In this document: positions 44,517 to 53,819 of the stretch, piece after piece
How the letters are laid out: each line of letters begins with the position of its first letter
Position numbering within the stretch: position 1 is the stretch's first letter
Source of the DNA: an uncultured Verrucomicrobiales bacterium
GTDB lineage: Bacteria > Verrucomicrobiota > Verrucomicrobiia > Verrucomicrobiales > Akkermansiaceae
Assembly (NCBI GenBank): GCA_905478925.1
Contig: CAJQKQ010000037.1
Span: forward strand, 53,046-117,045
Direction: 5' to 3'
DNA: 64,000 bases
Program-made: the position numbers and the translations under genes
Notes under the pieces: model-generated
Databases searched by the model: none
Seen by the model: only the letters and a program-made list of their open reading frames with translations
What the model was told of the DNA's origin: nothing

Positions 44517-45181
44517 AAATCACCACCACGCTAGCCACCTCCAGCACCCCCGATGGCGAGTCGCTCCTGCTCCAGGAGCACGACGGTCACCATTTCCTAA
44601 AAGTGGGTGGGGTGCCACTGATGAGTACGAACGCCTCTTCATCGGAGCAGCAGATGGCGGAGCTTGCCTGCGCGAATATGCCAGCAAAACCGCGCATCCT
44701 GATCGGTGGACTCGGTTTCGGTTTCACCCTGCGCCGCGTGTTGGAGCTCTGCCCGCCCGAGGCCACCGTCGATGTGGCAGAACTGCTGCCTGTGATCATT
44801 GATTGGAACCGCGAGTTTTTGAAAAAGGTGAACGGCTTGCTAGTTGATGACCCGCGGGTGCGAATTCATATCCGCGATGTCGCTGAGTTAATCAAACGGG
44901 TGGGGAAAGACCGCTACGACGCGATTCTCCTCGATGTGGACAATAGTCCGGATCCATTGGTGCAGAAGGGGAATGCCGGACTGTATGACAAAGGTGGGAT
45001 CGCCCTTGCAAAGGCGGCCCTGCAACCCGGCGGGCGCGTGGTCTATTGGTCCGCGAACCAGGACAAGGCCTTCGCTCGCTCTTTGGGGAAGATTTACAGA
45101 AGCGTCGAGTGCATTGGCGCGAAAGCCTACCCGAAGGCGAAGCGGTTCACGCATACGCTGTTTGTCGCTCAAAGAGAATGA
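44513..45181 (+). CDS. spermidine-synthase-like SAM-binding protein
   Basis: The ATG overlaps the pyrophosphohydrolase stop by four bases. The Rossmann methyltransferase core shows ILIGGLGFGFTLRRVLEL (SAM-binding glycines), VDVAELLPVIIDW (acidic strand 2) and YDAILLDVDNSPDPLV. It resembles spermidine synthase but lacks an obvious polyamine site, so it may be a methyltransferase with an unknown small substrate. The two genes form a small coupled operon. Confidence 0.8.
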   Translation: MKITTTLATSSTPDGESLLLQEHDGHHFLKVGGVPLMSTNASSSEQQMAELACANMPAKPRILIGGLGFGFTLRRVLELCPPEATVDVAELLPVIIDWNREFLKKVNGLLVDDPRVRIHIRDVAELIKRVGKDRYDAILLDVDNSPDPLVQKGNAGLYDKGGIALAKAALQPGGRVVYWSANQDKAFARSLGKIYRSVECIGAKAYPKAKRFTHTLFVAQRE

Positions 45182-45267
45182 AGTAGATAGCAGGTGAAGG
45201 CACTGAAGAAGCCGGTCAATTTGTCCGGGGATGCGCCTGGATGACAAATTTGAACGCGGGTGAGGAC

Positions 45268-45293
45268 GCCCGCAGGGGGGGGGCGGGCTTTTT
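45268..45293 (+). terminator. rho-independent terminator
   Basis: GCCCGC, loop, GCGGGC and TTTTT follow the methyltransferase stop by 86 bases. The U-run lies on the plus strand, so it ends the plus-strand transcript, not purT. Confidence 0.7.
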
Positions 45294-45343
45294 GCTGGGG
45301 GGCGAAGCAAATGGAGGAGCCTTCATCCGTGATTCAATAACCA

Positions 45344-46537
45344 TCAAAGCGTTACCTGGATTGCTGCGGCGGCCTTCCGCGCTTTCTCCCGGGCTTCTTC
45401 AATCGTGCCGCCACGCGCCAAGGCCACTCCCATCCGGCGTTTGCCTTTTACCTGCGGCTTTCCGAAAAGACGGATCTGTGTGTCCGGCTCGGCGAGCGCC
45501 TCTGCCAGATTTCCGTAGGTGATTTGTTCTGATTCGCCCTCTACAAGCAGCGCCGCAGATGCCGCGGCGCCATGCTGGACAATGTTTGGGATCGGCAGGC
45601 CAAGGATTGCCCTCGCATGCAGTGCGAACTGACTCAGATCCTGTGAAATCATCGTAACCATCCCGGTATCATGGGGGCGGGGCGACACCTCACTGAAGTA
45701 AACCTTGTCTCCTTTCACGAATAGCTCGACGCCGAAAATTCCATACCCACCGACATCATCGGTGACGGCTTTTGCAATCCGCCGGGATTCTTCCAATGCC
45801 GCTTCACTCATCGGATGTGGCTGCCAGCTCTCGCGGTAATCCCCATCGACTTGAATGTGGCCAACGGGTGCCAAGAAACTCGTGCCTCCAGCGTGGCGCA
45901 AAGTGAGCAGGGTAATCTCGTAGTCAAAATCGACAAAACCCTCGATGATCACTTTTCCCTCCCCGCTCCGTCCGCCTTCCTGTGCGTATTTCCAAGCGGG
46001 GGAAATATCAGACTCCTCGCGCAGTGTGCTCTGGCCCTTTCCAGAGCTACTCATGACCGGCTTCACCACACAGGGCATCCCGATCGTGGCCACGGCAGTC
46101 CGGTATTCCTCCTCGGTGGCAGCAAAACGGTAGGGCGAAGTCGCTAAGCTCAACGTTTCCGCGGCCAAGCGGCGTATGCCTTCGCGGTTCATCGTCAACT
46201 GTGTCGCGCGAGCCGTCGGAATTACCGTCGCCAGCCCCTCAGCTTCTATTTCTGCCAGAGTATCCGTTGCGATTGCCTCAACTTCCGGAACCACAAGATG
46301 TGGCCGGTATTTTACGATCGCTTCCCGTAGCCTCACCCCATCCAGCATCGAAAACACCTCTGCGTGATCCGCCACCTGCATCGCCGGAGCATTTGGATAG
46401 GAATCACATGCAATCACCTCGACACCATACCTCTGAAGCTCAATGACCACCTCCTTACCCAATTCCCCCGAGCCACAGAGCATCACGCGGGTGGCGGTTT
46501 CAGTAAATGGGGTGCCGATGGATGGGGTGTTGCTCAT
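45344..46537 (-). CDS. purT: formate-dependent phosphoribosylglycinamide formyltransferase
   Basis: PurT formylates GAR with formate and ATP in purine synthesis. The ATG at 46537 ([13 protein letters not shown]) gives 397 residues. The ATP-grasp enzyme has [20 protein letters not shown] at the N-terminus, [14 protein letters not shown], the [14 protein letters not shown] phosphate loop and [20 protein letters not shown] with metal-binding acids. No purN is visible in the window. The neighbour downstream converges. Confidence 0.95.
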   Translation of the reverse strand: MSNTPSIGTPFTETATRVMLCGSGELGKEVVIELQRYGVEVIACDSYPNAPAMQVADHAEVFSMLDGVRLREAIVKYRPHLVVPEVEAIATDTLAEIEAEGLATVIPTARATQLTMNREGIRRLAAETLSLATSPYRFAATEEEYRTAVATIGMPCVVKPVMSSSGKGQSTLREESDISPAWKYAQEGGRSGEGKVIIEGFVDFDYEITLLTLRHAGGTSFLAPVGHIQVDGDYRESWQPHPMSEAALEESRRIAKAVTDDVGGYGIFGVELFVKGDKVYFSEVSPRPHDTGMVTMISQDLSQFALHARAILGLPIPNIVQHGAAASAALLVEGESEQITYGNLAEALAEPDTQIRLFGKPQVKGKRRMGVALARGGTIEEAREKARKAAAAIQVTL

Positions 46538-46630
46538 GCAATCTAGTAAAGGGCCAGACGCCTGCATGGACAGCGTTTTTTAGAGTTTTCCGTCATAAGG
46601 AGCAGGGGAGGCACTGCCGTTTGAGTCTGG

Positions 46631-46693
46631 GGTGGTGTCACCACCGTCTGTGTGAGTGGAGATTCAGACAGTGGGCGGTGACGCACCTACTCC
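46631..46693 (-). repeat. REP-like palindromic element, copy 1
   Basis: Read on the minus strand it opens GGAGTAGGTGCGTCACCGCC and includes a hairpin whose plus-strand form is GGTGGTG T CACCACC (46631-46645). A near-identical GTAGGTGCGTC sequence occurs at 57733-57786. The GTAG start and palindrome fit REP elements, which are mobilised by RAYT transposases, and a RAYT remnant lies 1.2 kb away. The assignment is tentative. Confidence 0.35.
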
Positions 46694-46791
46694 TCAGATT
46701 TCCTGCCAAAAATGTAAAATTGCGGAGATCGACTCAAGCCACTGACAGTTCCCTCTTGCCTGATTAGTGGATTTCCAGACGATGGACTGAC

Positions 46792-47730
46792 ATGGCTGCT
46801 GGCAGTTTGCTTACCCTTCTCGACGATATCGCGACGATCCTCGATGACGTTTCCATTCTTACGAAAAAGGCGGCGGCAAAGACCGCTGGGGTGCTCGGAG
46901 ATGATCTTGCGCTGAATGCGCAGCAAGTGAGCGGCGTGGTTGCGAAGCGGGAGCTTCCGGTTGTCTGGGCTGTGGCGAAAGGATCAGCCCTCAATAAGCT
47001 CATCCTCGTTCCTGTTGCTTTAGTGGTCAGCTCGTTTGCACCCTGGGCGATCACTCCGCTGCTGATGGTGGGCGGGCTCTATCTTTGCTTTGAGGGGGTG
47101 GAAAAACTTCATCACGCCTTCCTGCATCGTGGCAAGAAATCAGTGCAAGAGGCTGAGAGGGAAATCACGGAACTCGCAGAAACCACGCAGTCAGAGAAAA
47201 TCGAGACGGAGGCAGAGAAAATCAAAGGCGCTGTGCGGACTGATTTTGTGCTCTCTGCGGAGATCATTGCGATCACGCTCGGCACGGTTGCGGAAGCGGA
47301 TTTCACGCGGCAGTTGGCCGTTCTCTCAGCGATTTCCTTAATCATGACAATCGGTGTCTATGGATTGGTCGCAGGTATTGTGAAACTGGATGACCTCGGC
47401 CTTTACCTGACCCAACAGCTCAACGCGGTTTTACGTAAAATCGGTAATTCGATTTTGTGGGCTGCCCCGTTTTTGATGAAAACTCTATCGATTGTAGGTA
47501 CCGCGGCGATGTTCCTGGTAGGTGGTGGGATTTTGACCCACGGAATTCCCTGGTTGCATCATCAGATCGAGCACATCAACGATTCTCTGAAAGCGATGGG
47601 TGGAATCGGCGCTGCTTTTTCAGCCATCGCACCTTCCTTGCTCAATGGAATCTGCGGCCTCATCGCCGGGGCTGTCGTTTTAGTAATCGTAATGAGCTTC
47701 AAGAAACTACGCGGAAAACCGGCTCACTGA
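46792..47730 (+). CDS. DUF808 (YedI) family membrane protein
   Basis: The start MAAGSLLTLLDDIATILDDV is the highly conserved DUF808 N-terminus. About six to seven membrane helices follow (LILVPVALVVSSFAPWAITP, LAVLSAISLIMTIGVYGLVA, GICGLIAGAVVLVIVMSF). The length of 312 residues is normal. The function of the family is unknown. It lies alone between the purT region and the RAYT remnant. Confidence 0.93.
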   Translation: MAAGSLLTLLDDIATILDDVSILTKKAAAKTAGVLGDDLALNAQQVSGVVAKRELPVVWAVAKGSALNKLILVPVALVVSSFAPWAITPLLMVGGLYLCFEGVEKLHHAFLHRGKKSVQEAEREITELAETTQSEKIETEAEKIKGAVRTDFVLSAEIIAITLGTVAEADFTRQLAVLSAISLIMTIGVYGLVAGIVKLDDLGLYLTQQLNAVLRKIGNSILWAAPFLMKTLSIVGTAAMFLVGGGILTHGIPWLHHQIEHINDSLKAMGGIGAAFSAIAPSLLNGICGLIAGAVVLVIVMSFKKLRGKPAH

Positions 47731-47935
47731 GCGTATAAACCCGAAACAACCATCGGGGTCAGATTCCGCAAGAATCCGATTGGCTTTGTAGAAAATGTTG
47801 CGATGCAGCATCTGGTCCTCGACGAAGGCTGAGCGGTAGGGCTTACAAACCTGCCTGCATGGCGTAAATGGGGTCAACCCCCGCAAAGTAACATTTCTTT
47901 TTTCCCTGCCTGCCTCCCCTCGCTAGAAAGTAGGA

Positions 47936-48040
47936 GTGGCGAGGCCGATTCGATTCCAGTATCCGGGAGCTTATTACCACATCATGGCGCGTGGTGATGG
48001 GGGAAGGCGATTTTTGAGGTGGGGGTGCTTGAGGGGATAG
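47936..48040 (+). pseudogene. 5' fragment of a REP-associated tyrosine transposase (RAYT) gene
   Basis: After GGAG, the GTG at 47936 opens VARPIRFQYPGAYYHIMARG, the signature N-terminus of RAYT-type Y1 transposases (MARPLRIEYPGAVYHV...), with the first HxH region expected further on. The frame leaves the family after about 28 codons at 48017 and ends at a TAG at 48038. From there the sequence matches the repeat also found at 53680. The rest of the transposase gene is not in the window, so the gene was cut off. Confidence 0.75.
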
Positions 48041-49151
48041 CAGAGGGGTGAAAGGGGCTTGTTTCGCCAGCGGGGGGAGCTTTATTTCCTCCCTCCTCAT
48101 CTCCACGCGGCTCTCCAGTCGCGCACTCTTCAATCTGCTTTTCCGAGTGCGCCCGCAATGACCGGGGAGTGCACTTGAAGCGCTTTTTGAACTGGGTTGA
48201 AAAATATTGGCTGGATGAAAATCCGCAGTCGAAAGCGACTTCGGTGATCGTCGCCTTGGGGTCTTGCTCCAGAATTTCCCTCGCGGAATCAAGTCGGCAT
48301 TCGTTCAGGTAGGCCATGGGAGACCGATTGGTGATCTGCTTGCAGTAGTGTATGAACCTAGTCACCCCGAGTCCGCATTCCCTGGCGAGGTCCTCCAGCG
48401 TCCATGGTTGGTTGGCGTTCTCCTTGAGATGCGCGAGGAAGATTCCCACGCTGCTCCGGCTACTCGTGAGGTGCTCACGTAGTTCGATCTTCTGGGAGGA
48501 TAGCTCCTCCAGAATCGTCAACAGGAGGTCATTCACAACAATGGCCAATCTTGAGTATAGATTGGTTGACCTCTCTGCAGCCAAGGTTTCCGGCAACTTC
48601 GCAAACAAGGCCCGAACATTCTTGGTCGTCGGAAGCATGATGTATTCCGTCTGCCGAATGATCTTGGTCAACTCTTGGAGGTCGGCCCGATCCAAGATGA
48701 TCCAGTCCGGCCAGACCCATTCCTGATTTGGATAGCGCACCCCGAGGTCGATGATGAGCCAGTGAAGGCGACCAATACCGATGTTGGGGCGGCCCAATTT
48801 GTGCTGTTGCCAGGGCCGAGTGATGACCAAATCATCAGGCTTCATCACGAGTTCCTGACTTCCAATTTTCATCAGCATCGTGCCAGTCTCGAGAAAGGTA
48901 AACTCGATCCCCTCATTTCGGTGCCAGTCCAAGCCCCAGTCCTGGACTTGTTTGGCGTCCCAACATCCAATGCTGTTCAAGCCCGTCAGCACGCCATCGG
49001 GAATGGCTCTCCCTGGGTATTCGCCCCTTCCACAGGCGTGTAAATCGATATTCCCACGATTCTGGGCATCGACCAGGGACTTGCAATTGTCCGCCCCGTA
49101 GAGCGCCTCCCCGGTGATGTAGGTCGCAGGGGAGACAGTTTTGGCAGGCAC
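47982..49151 (-). CDS. AraC-family transcriptional regulator
   Basis: An N-terminal cupin sensor (GIEFTFLETGTMLMKIGSQE, ITRPWQQHKLG) precedes the two AraC helix-turn-helix motifs near residues 240-330 (WTLEDLARECGLGVTRFIHY, ITEVAFDCGFSSSQYFSTQF). It is divergent from the sugar-isomerase gene (85 bases), so it probably controls that operon in response to a sugar-like inducer. The last 40 residues are proline- and serine-rich (SPFHPSAIPSSTPTSK) and derive from the repeat and the RAYT remnant that the stop at 47982 lies in. The natural end may have been near residue 345. Confidence 0.88.
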   Translation of the reverse strand: MPAKTVSPATYITGEALYGADNCKSLVDAQNRGNIDLHACGRGEYPGRAIPDGVLTGLNSIGCWDAKQVQDWGLDWHRNEGIEFTFLETGTMLMKIGSQELVMKPDDLVITRPWQQHKLGRPNIGIGRLHWLIIDLGVRYPNQEWVWPDWIILDRADLQELTKIIRQTEYIMLPTTKNVRALFAKLPETLAAERSTNLYSRLAIVVNDLLLTILEELSSQKIELREHLTSSRSSVGIFLAHLKENANQPWTLEDLARECGLGVTRFIHYCKQITNRSPMAYLNECRLDSAREILEQDPKATITEVAFDCGFSSSQYFSTQFKKRFKCTPRSLRAHSEKQIEECATGEPRGDEEGGNKAPPAGETSPFHPSAIPSSTPTSKIAFPHHHAP

Positions 49152-49236
49152 TTAGTCACCCTCTCAAGTTGTTCAAATTTGCTCAATGAAGAAATTTGGA
49201 AGTTTCTTTTCCTCCCGCCGTGCTAGCTTGGAGGTC

Positions 49237-50079
49237 ATGAAAATTGGATGCTTTGCACTATTGGAGCCTTTCTCAGGCATGTCCCGTCAGTTTCAAGCGA
49301 TTCGGGAGTTGGGAATCAAATACGCCGACCTCACCGACAACCACGACGGGGCCACCCTTGGAGTGGAATACGGGTTCTCCGCGTCAGTCAGCCTGGACTC
49401 CCATCCCGCCAAGATCAAAGCGATGGCTGAGGATGCTGGTATCGAACTCACCTCCTTCTGCGCTCATGCCAATCTCCTCGATCCCGTCAGCCCGGATGTC
49501 TATTCCACCCATCAGATCATCAAGGCCATCCGATCGGCCCGCGACCTTGGACTGAGCCAGGTCATCACCACGGAGGGCGATCCCAAAACTGAGTTCGGCC
49601 ACAATCTCTCACCAGCGCAACGAATTTTTGCGATCACCGAGCGCTTGCACACACCCATCCAGTGGGCGAAGGAACTAGGCATCGAACTCCTCATCGAACC
49701 GCATGGCATCGTCACTGACAGTGTTGAAGAAATGGGCAAGCTCTTGGAAACCCTCGGCCATGAAGAGACGGTTGGCATCTGTCTTGATACGGGGAACAGC
49801 TGGCTCGGAGGTGCCGAGCCGCTGGACTACATTAAGACATTCGGATCGCGTATCCGACATATCCACTGGAAGGACATGGGCGCAGAATGGGAAGAGAAGC
49901 GCGGGACTCTCTATGGTTGCGGGATGGGCAGCATTCCGCTTGGCGATGGAGTCGTCGGCATCGAGGAAATCGTGAAGGCTCTTGTCTCCATCGGGTTTGA
50001 CGGGGAAACCACTCTTGAAGTAGCAGGCTCGGACAATGTGAAAACCTCCTACCAACGTCTTCAAGGTTGGCTCGCCTAA
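49237..50079 (+). CDS. sugar phosphate isomerase/epimerase-family TIM-barrel protein
   Basis: GGAGG six bases before the ATG at 49237 decides the start; an upstream in-frame ATG at 49186 has no such site. The 280 residues form a xylose-isomerase-like (AP endonuclease 2) barrel. The likely metal ligands are the Glu of LLIEPHGIV, the Asp of ICLDTGNSW, the His of IRHIHWKDMG and the Glu of TLEVAGSDN. Such enzymes isomerise or epimerise sugars or keto-sugars. The gene is the first of a plus-strand operon opposite an AraC regulator. Confidence 0.85.
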   Translation: MKIGCFALLEPFSGMSRQFQAIRELGIKYADLTDNHDGATLGVEYGFSASVSLDSHPAKIKAMAEDAGIELTSFCAHANLLDPVSPDVYSTHQIIKAIRSARDLGLSQVITTEGDPKTEFGHNLSPAQRIFAITERLHTPIQWAKELGIELLIEPHGIVTDSVEEMGKLLETLGHEETVGICLDTGNSWLGGAEPLDYIKTFGSRIRHIHWKDMGAEWEEKRGTLYGCGMGSIPLGDGVVGIEEIVKALVSIGFDGETTLEVAGSDNVKTSYQRLQGWLA

Positions 50080-50103
50080 GTATTCGGGAGGCACCATTAC
50101 AAG

Positions 50104-52137
50104 ATGATCACGATGAACAAGTCCTTTAGAATCGGCGCCCTCATTTCTGCATTGGGGGGCATCATCGGCGCACCTCTTGCGCAGGCCGTGGAACTGAGTT
50201 GGGCCAAAGATGCCGATTCCGTGGCGCTGCAAGCGGATGGAAAAACCGTGTGGAGGCACGTTCATTCCTCTTCGGAGAGCAAGCCCTACTTTCACCCACT
50301 CAGCACGATCAAGGGTTCCGTCCTGACCGATCTCCGTCCGAAAGATCACCCCTGGCATCGAGCCTGCTGGTTTTCCTGGAAATTTATCAACGGGGTCAAC
50401 TACTGGGAGGAAAATCGTGAAACCGGTAAGTCAAATGGCCAAACCGAGATTAAATCGGTGGAGGTCTTCACCCATGATGACTTCTCCGGAGACCTCGTGA
50501 TGCAGATTGGCTATCACGAACCTGGGAAGCCTGACCTTCTGGTGGAAGAGCGTGTCCTGTCGATTTCATGCCCGGACAAAAATGGAAATTATACGATCGA
50601 CTGGAGATCCAAGTTCCAGGCTCAGGCAGACATCACGCTGGATCGCACCCCCTTGGCAACTGAGGAGAATGGCAGGGACTATGGTGGATACGCAGGCCTC
50701 TCGCTTCGCCTCGTCCACTCCTTCAGCAAAACCTGGGTCTTCTCCGATAGCGAAGGCCGCATGGGGGAATTTCACGGCAAGCCGGCGACCTGGGTTCGGT
50801 CGGCCGGAAAGACAGAATTGGGAGAGAATGCCTCGGTAAGCATTTTCAACTCGCCATCAAACGGAGCGAAAGCAGCCGAAAAATACTATATAGCGAGGGG
50901 CATGCCCTACTTCAGTCCCGCCGTCATATTTGATCACGCCAAGGAGATGAAAAAGGGAGATGAATACGTCCTGAACTATCGTATTCTTGTCGAGAGCAAG
51001 GCTTCCGACGGTGCCCGCCAAAAGGAACGGGCTCTCAGCTATGGCGACTCGGTGGATCTTGTCGCGGCTGGTGAAACACTCGTGCACCAGAACAGCTGCC
51101 TTGAGTGCCACTCGATTTCCAAACAGAGTGAGATGGGGAAACTTGGCTCCAATTGGTATGGGCTCATCGGACGGAAACCCCACACCCGGGAGGTTCAAGT
51201 GCAGCCGAACGCAGACGGCCCCTTCGAGAATCGAGAGGTTCTGATCGATGACCAATACGTCAAGCAGGCGATCCTAACCCCCAACCTTCACCTCGCCCTC
51301 TACCGCGACGGCAAGATGAAAGGCCAACCCTACCCAGCCGGAATGCCGCCGTATCCCACCCTGGGAAACCAGCAAATCGAGGCGATCACAGCCTATCTGA
51401 AAACCCTCAACCCACCTTCCGAGAGTGGGCCGAGGCAACTTTTCAAACTCAAGGATGCATCGTTCAAGGAGAGTGCTCCCAGCGGCGAAGTCATTGTTGG
51501 TAGCCACGCCCGAGTCCTGCGTGTCGCCATCGCAAATACCTCATCGAGAGCGATCTCCGTTGGCCTCCCCGGGGGACGGAACTACCTCTTCGATCCCTCG
51601 ACATTTTCCGTCCCAAAAATCTGGATCGGCAGATTTCTCGATGTCACCACGGAGCGAACAGGACGCGGAATGGGAGACAACGAGATTCTGGGCGAGATCG
51701 TCGATCTCGAGGGCTGCCTGCTGCCGCTCAGTAGCGCAGGCCCAATTGATCAGGGGTTTAAGGACTACGTGAACACCGCCGCCAACCAACAAGAGATGCT
51801 CCAAAAGGAATTGAAGGATAAGCAACTCTTTCGAGACAAGAAGGCCTCTGGGAATCCTCAATTTAAAGGATACCAATTGAAGAAAGGAGCCGCGCCCGTC
51901 TTCTTTTTCACGATCGAAGGCGTGCAGTATCGACAGCAGTTGACCTTCAGCGATTCAAATACCTTGGTCTTCCAATTTGAAACTGAGGGCGCCACCAAAC
52001 CTGTTCGCTTCCAACTCAAGGAAGAGGTCCTCGAGAAGGTCGACCTCAGCGCGGGCAAACTCGACAAGGGCGTCATCAGCATCCCAACAGAAGAAAGCGC
52101 CGCCTTCGTCATCACCCTCCACTTGAAGCAATCATGA
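50104..52137 (+). CDS. secreted DUF6807 (PmoA-like) domain fused to a cytochrome c
   Basis: A signal peptide (MNKSFRIGALISALGGIIGA, ending AQAVE) leads into a DUF6807 domain (residues about 30-300) with the conserved DHPWHRACWFSWKFINGVNY. Residues about 320-440 form a mono-heme cytochrome c with the heme motif NSCLECHSISKQ and a later methionine in GMPPYP. The last 220 residues form a beta-rich domain (IGRFLDVTTERTGRG, GEIVDLEG), which suggests carbohydrate binding. It is probably a periplasmic electron-accepting or sugar-modifying protein. Its stop overlaps the next start. Confidence 0.75.
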   Translation: MITMNKSFRIGALISALGGIIGAPLAQAVELSWAKDADSVALQADGKTVWRHVHSSSESKPYFHPLSTIKGSVLTDLRPKDHPWHRACWFSWKFINGVNYWEENRETGKSNGQTEIKSVEVFTHDDFSGDLVMQIGYHEPGKPDLLVEERVLSISCPDKNGNYTIDWRSKFQAQADITLDRTPLATEENGRDYGGYAGLSLRLVHSFSKTWVFSDSEGRMGEFHGKPATWVRSAGKTELGENASVSIFNSPSNGAKAAEKYYIARGMPYFSPAVIFDHAKEMKKGDEYVLNYRILVESKASDGARQKERALSYGDSVDLVAAGETLVHQNSCLECHSISKQSEMGKLGSNWYGLIGRKPHTREVQVQPNADGPFENREVLIDDQYVKQAILTPNLHLALYRDGKMKGQPYPAGMPPYPTLGNQQIEAITAYLKTLNPPSESGPRQLFKLKDASFKESAPSGEVIVGSHARVLRVAIANTSSRAISVGLPGGRNYLFDPSTFSVPKIWIGRFLDVTTERTGRGMGDNEILGEIVDLEGCLLPLSSAGPIDQGFKDYVNTAANQQEMLQKELKDKQLFRDKKASGNPQFKGYQLKKGAAPVFFFTIEGVQYRQQLTFSDSNTLVFQFETEGATKPVRFQLKEEVLEKVDLSAGKLDKGVISIPTEESAAFVITLHLKQS

Positions 52138-53618
52138 AAGAAGCAATCATTCTCCTTACCGCCCTGATGTCTGGTTTGCTCCAAGCCGAGACCTCTCCCT
52201 ATCATCCCAAACTCATTCCCGCGGGATACTCCGTGGAGACCATCTCCACGCCACTCGATCCAACAGGAGCACCCTTGGCGTTTGGTGTTGGCGGCATTGA
52301 TTTTGCCGAGAATGGAGACGTTTTCATCGCGAGCCGCCTCCACGGGATTTGGAAGTATCGGAACGACAGCTGGCTCCGCTTTTCCGATCACCTGCACGAT
52401 CCTCAAGGCATCCATGTTGTGGACAATAACTCGGTGGTGGTTGCCCAAAAACCCGAGTTAACCCGGATCACGGATACCGACGGCGACGGCGAAGGAGATC
52501 TCTACCAAACCATTTGCGACAGCTGGAGATACGCGGCCAACTACTGCGAGTATGTTCATGGCCCGGTTGTCGATTCCAAGGGCAACTATTACATCAATTT
52601 GAATCTAGCTCATGGAGACTCCAATTCGTTCCTGAAGAAGGGGGGATCCTACATGGGAACAGCCGGAGGTTACGACGGGTGGAATTGTCAGATCACTCCA
52701 GAGGGAAAGTTGATTCCATTTGCCTCCGGGCTTCGCTCTCCTGCGGGGATAGGGATCAACGAAAAGACGGACGAAATTTTCTACACGGAGAATCAAGGCA
52801 GTTGGGTCGGTTCGTCCTTCCTCGCTCATGTCCAAAAGGGGGCCTTCTACGGATACCCAGCCTCCCTCATCGACGATCCTGAGTTCCGTGGGGATCCGGA
52901 TAAAATCACCTTCGAGGCATTTTCAAAAATGCGCAAAGCGCCAGCCGTTTGGCTTCCGCATGGGGATCTTTCGAACTCACCAGGGGATCCGGTCTTCAAT
53001 TATACAGAGGGTAAGTTCGGTCCATTTGAAGGGCAAATCTTCATCGGTTGCCAAACCCGATCAAACATCCTGCGGGTGAATCTCGAAAAAATTCAGGGCG
53101 AATATCAGGGCGCGGCCTTCAACTTTGTCGACCACCTGCAATCTGGTTGTGTCCGCATCGCCTTTGACACTATGGGGCGACTTTGGGTGGGGCAAACCGG
53201 ACGCGGTTGGGGATCCAAGGGTGGACAAGTCTACGGACTGCAGCGAATCAAGTGGGACGGGAAAACGATCCCGTTCGAAATGAAGGCCATCAATCTTACC
53301 GAGAACGGCTTCAGGATAAGTTTCACCAGTCCGGTGAACAAAGACTCGCTCAACTCTGGAAGTTTGGCGGTGAATTCCTGGCACTATCACTACCACAAGA
53401 AGTATGGCTCTCCGAAAGTAGACCAGCAGAAACACGAGGCCGAATTGGTCTCGATTTCGAGCGATGGCCTCGAAGCAACAATCCGGACCGCCCTGACCAC
53501 CGGGAAGATCTTTTCAATCGGCCTTGAAGGCGTCACCGGAAGCGCTGGCGCTCCCTTGTCCACCAAGGTGGGCTACTATACCCTGAATCGCACACTCTCG
53601 AAGCCAGGCCAGCGATAG
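52134..53618 (+). CDS. secreted beta-propeller dehydrogenase-like protein
   Basis: The ATG overlaps the fusion-gene stop by four bases. A signal peptide ends near LLQAET. The 494 residues form a beta propeller of the PVC dehydrogenase type (GGIDFAENGDVFIASRLHGI, DTDGDGEGDLYQTI, ITPEGKLIPFASGLRSPAGI). The heme domain of the larger family is absent here, but the preceding gene supplies a cytochrome c. The pair could be a two-part periplasmic dehydrogenase, oxidising a sugar and handing electrons to the neighbouring heme. That link is inference. Confidence 0.75.
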   Translation: MKEAIILLTALMSGLLQAETSPYHPKLIPAGYSVETISTPLDPTGAPLAFGVGGIDFAENGDVFIASRLHGIWKYRNDSWLRFSDHLHDPQGIHVVDNNSVVVAQKPELTRITDTDGDGEGDLYQTICDSWRYAANYCEYVHGPVVDSKGNYYINLNLAHGDSNSFLKKGGSYMGTAGGYDGWNCQITPEGKLIPFASGLRSPAGIGINEKTDEIFYTENQGSWVGSSFLAHVQKGAFYGYPASLIDDPEFRGDPDKITFEAFSKMRKAPAVWLPHGDLSNSPGDPVFNYTEGKFGPFEGQIFIGCQTRSNILRVNLEKIQGEYQGAAFNFVDHLQSGCVRIAFDTMGRLWVGQTGRGWGSKGGQVYGLQRIKWDGKTIPFEMKAINLTENGFRISFTSPVNKDSLNSGSLAVNSWHYHYHKKYGSPKVDQQKHEAELVSISSDGLEATIRTALTTGKIFSIGLEGVTGSAGAPLSTKVGYYTLNRTLSKPGQR

Positions 53619-53628
53619 AAACCAGTAG

Positions 53629-53818
53629 GCTGCTAGGAATTTGCTTTTGGGGTGGGACGCTTGGGGGGTGCCGTTGAGGGGATAGCGGAGGGGTGAAAGG
53701 GAGTTGATTCGTAGTGGGCTTGAACCGTTACGGCGGAGTCGAGGTATTCACTGACGTATCCGTTCCCGTCGTGGGTGGGGAAGAAGTTTGTTAGTGCCGA
53801 GTGATCAGGAGAAGACCG
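53629..53818 (+). repeat. dispersed repeat, copy B (interrupted by RHS-like sequence)
   Basis: GCTGCTAGGAATTTGCTTTT, then the GTTGAGGGGATAGCGGAGGG core, is closely similar to 56290-56350. The end GAAGAAGTTTGTTAGTGCCG, then AGTGATCAGGAGAAGACCG, recurs at 56357 and 57294. In this copy about 75 bp lie between the two halves; they hold RHS-type coding sequence. Copies at A (48018-48050), C (56290) and D (57272) share the core. Confidence 0.75.
53633..53779 (-). pseudogene. RHS-repeat protein fragment
   Basis: On the minus strand, 49 codons read PTHDGNGYVSEYLDSAVTVQ, AHYESTPF, then a proline-rich tail that is repeat-derived, ending at a TAG. THDGNGxVSEYLDS followed by AHYExxPF is the RHS/YD-repeat signature of polymorphic-toxin and teneurin-like proteins. 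The fragment is far too short to be functional; no other RHS sequence is visible in the window. Confidence 0.65.
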
Positions 53819-53819
53819 C

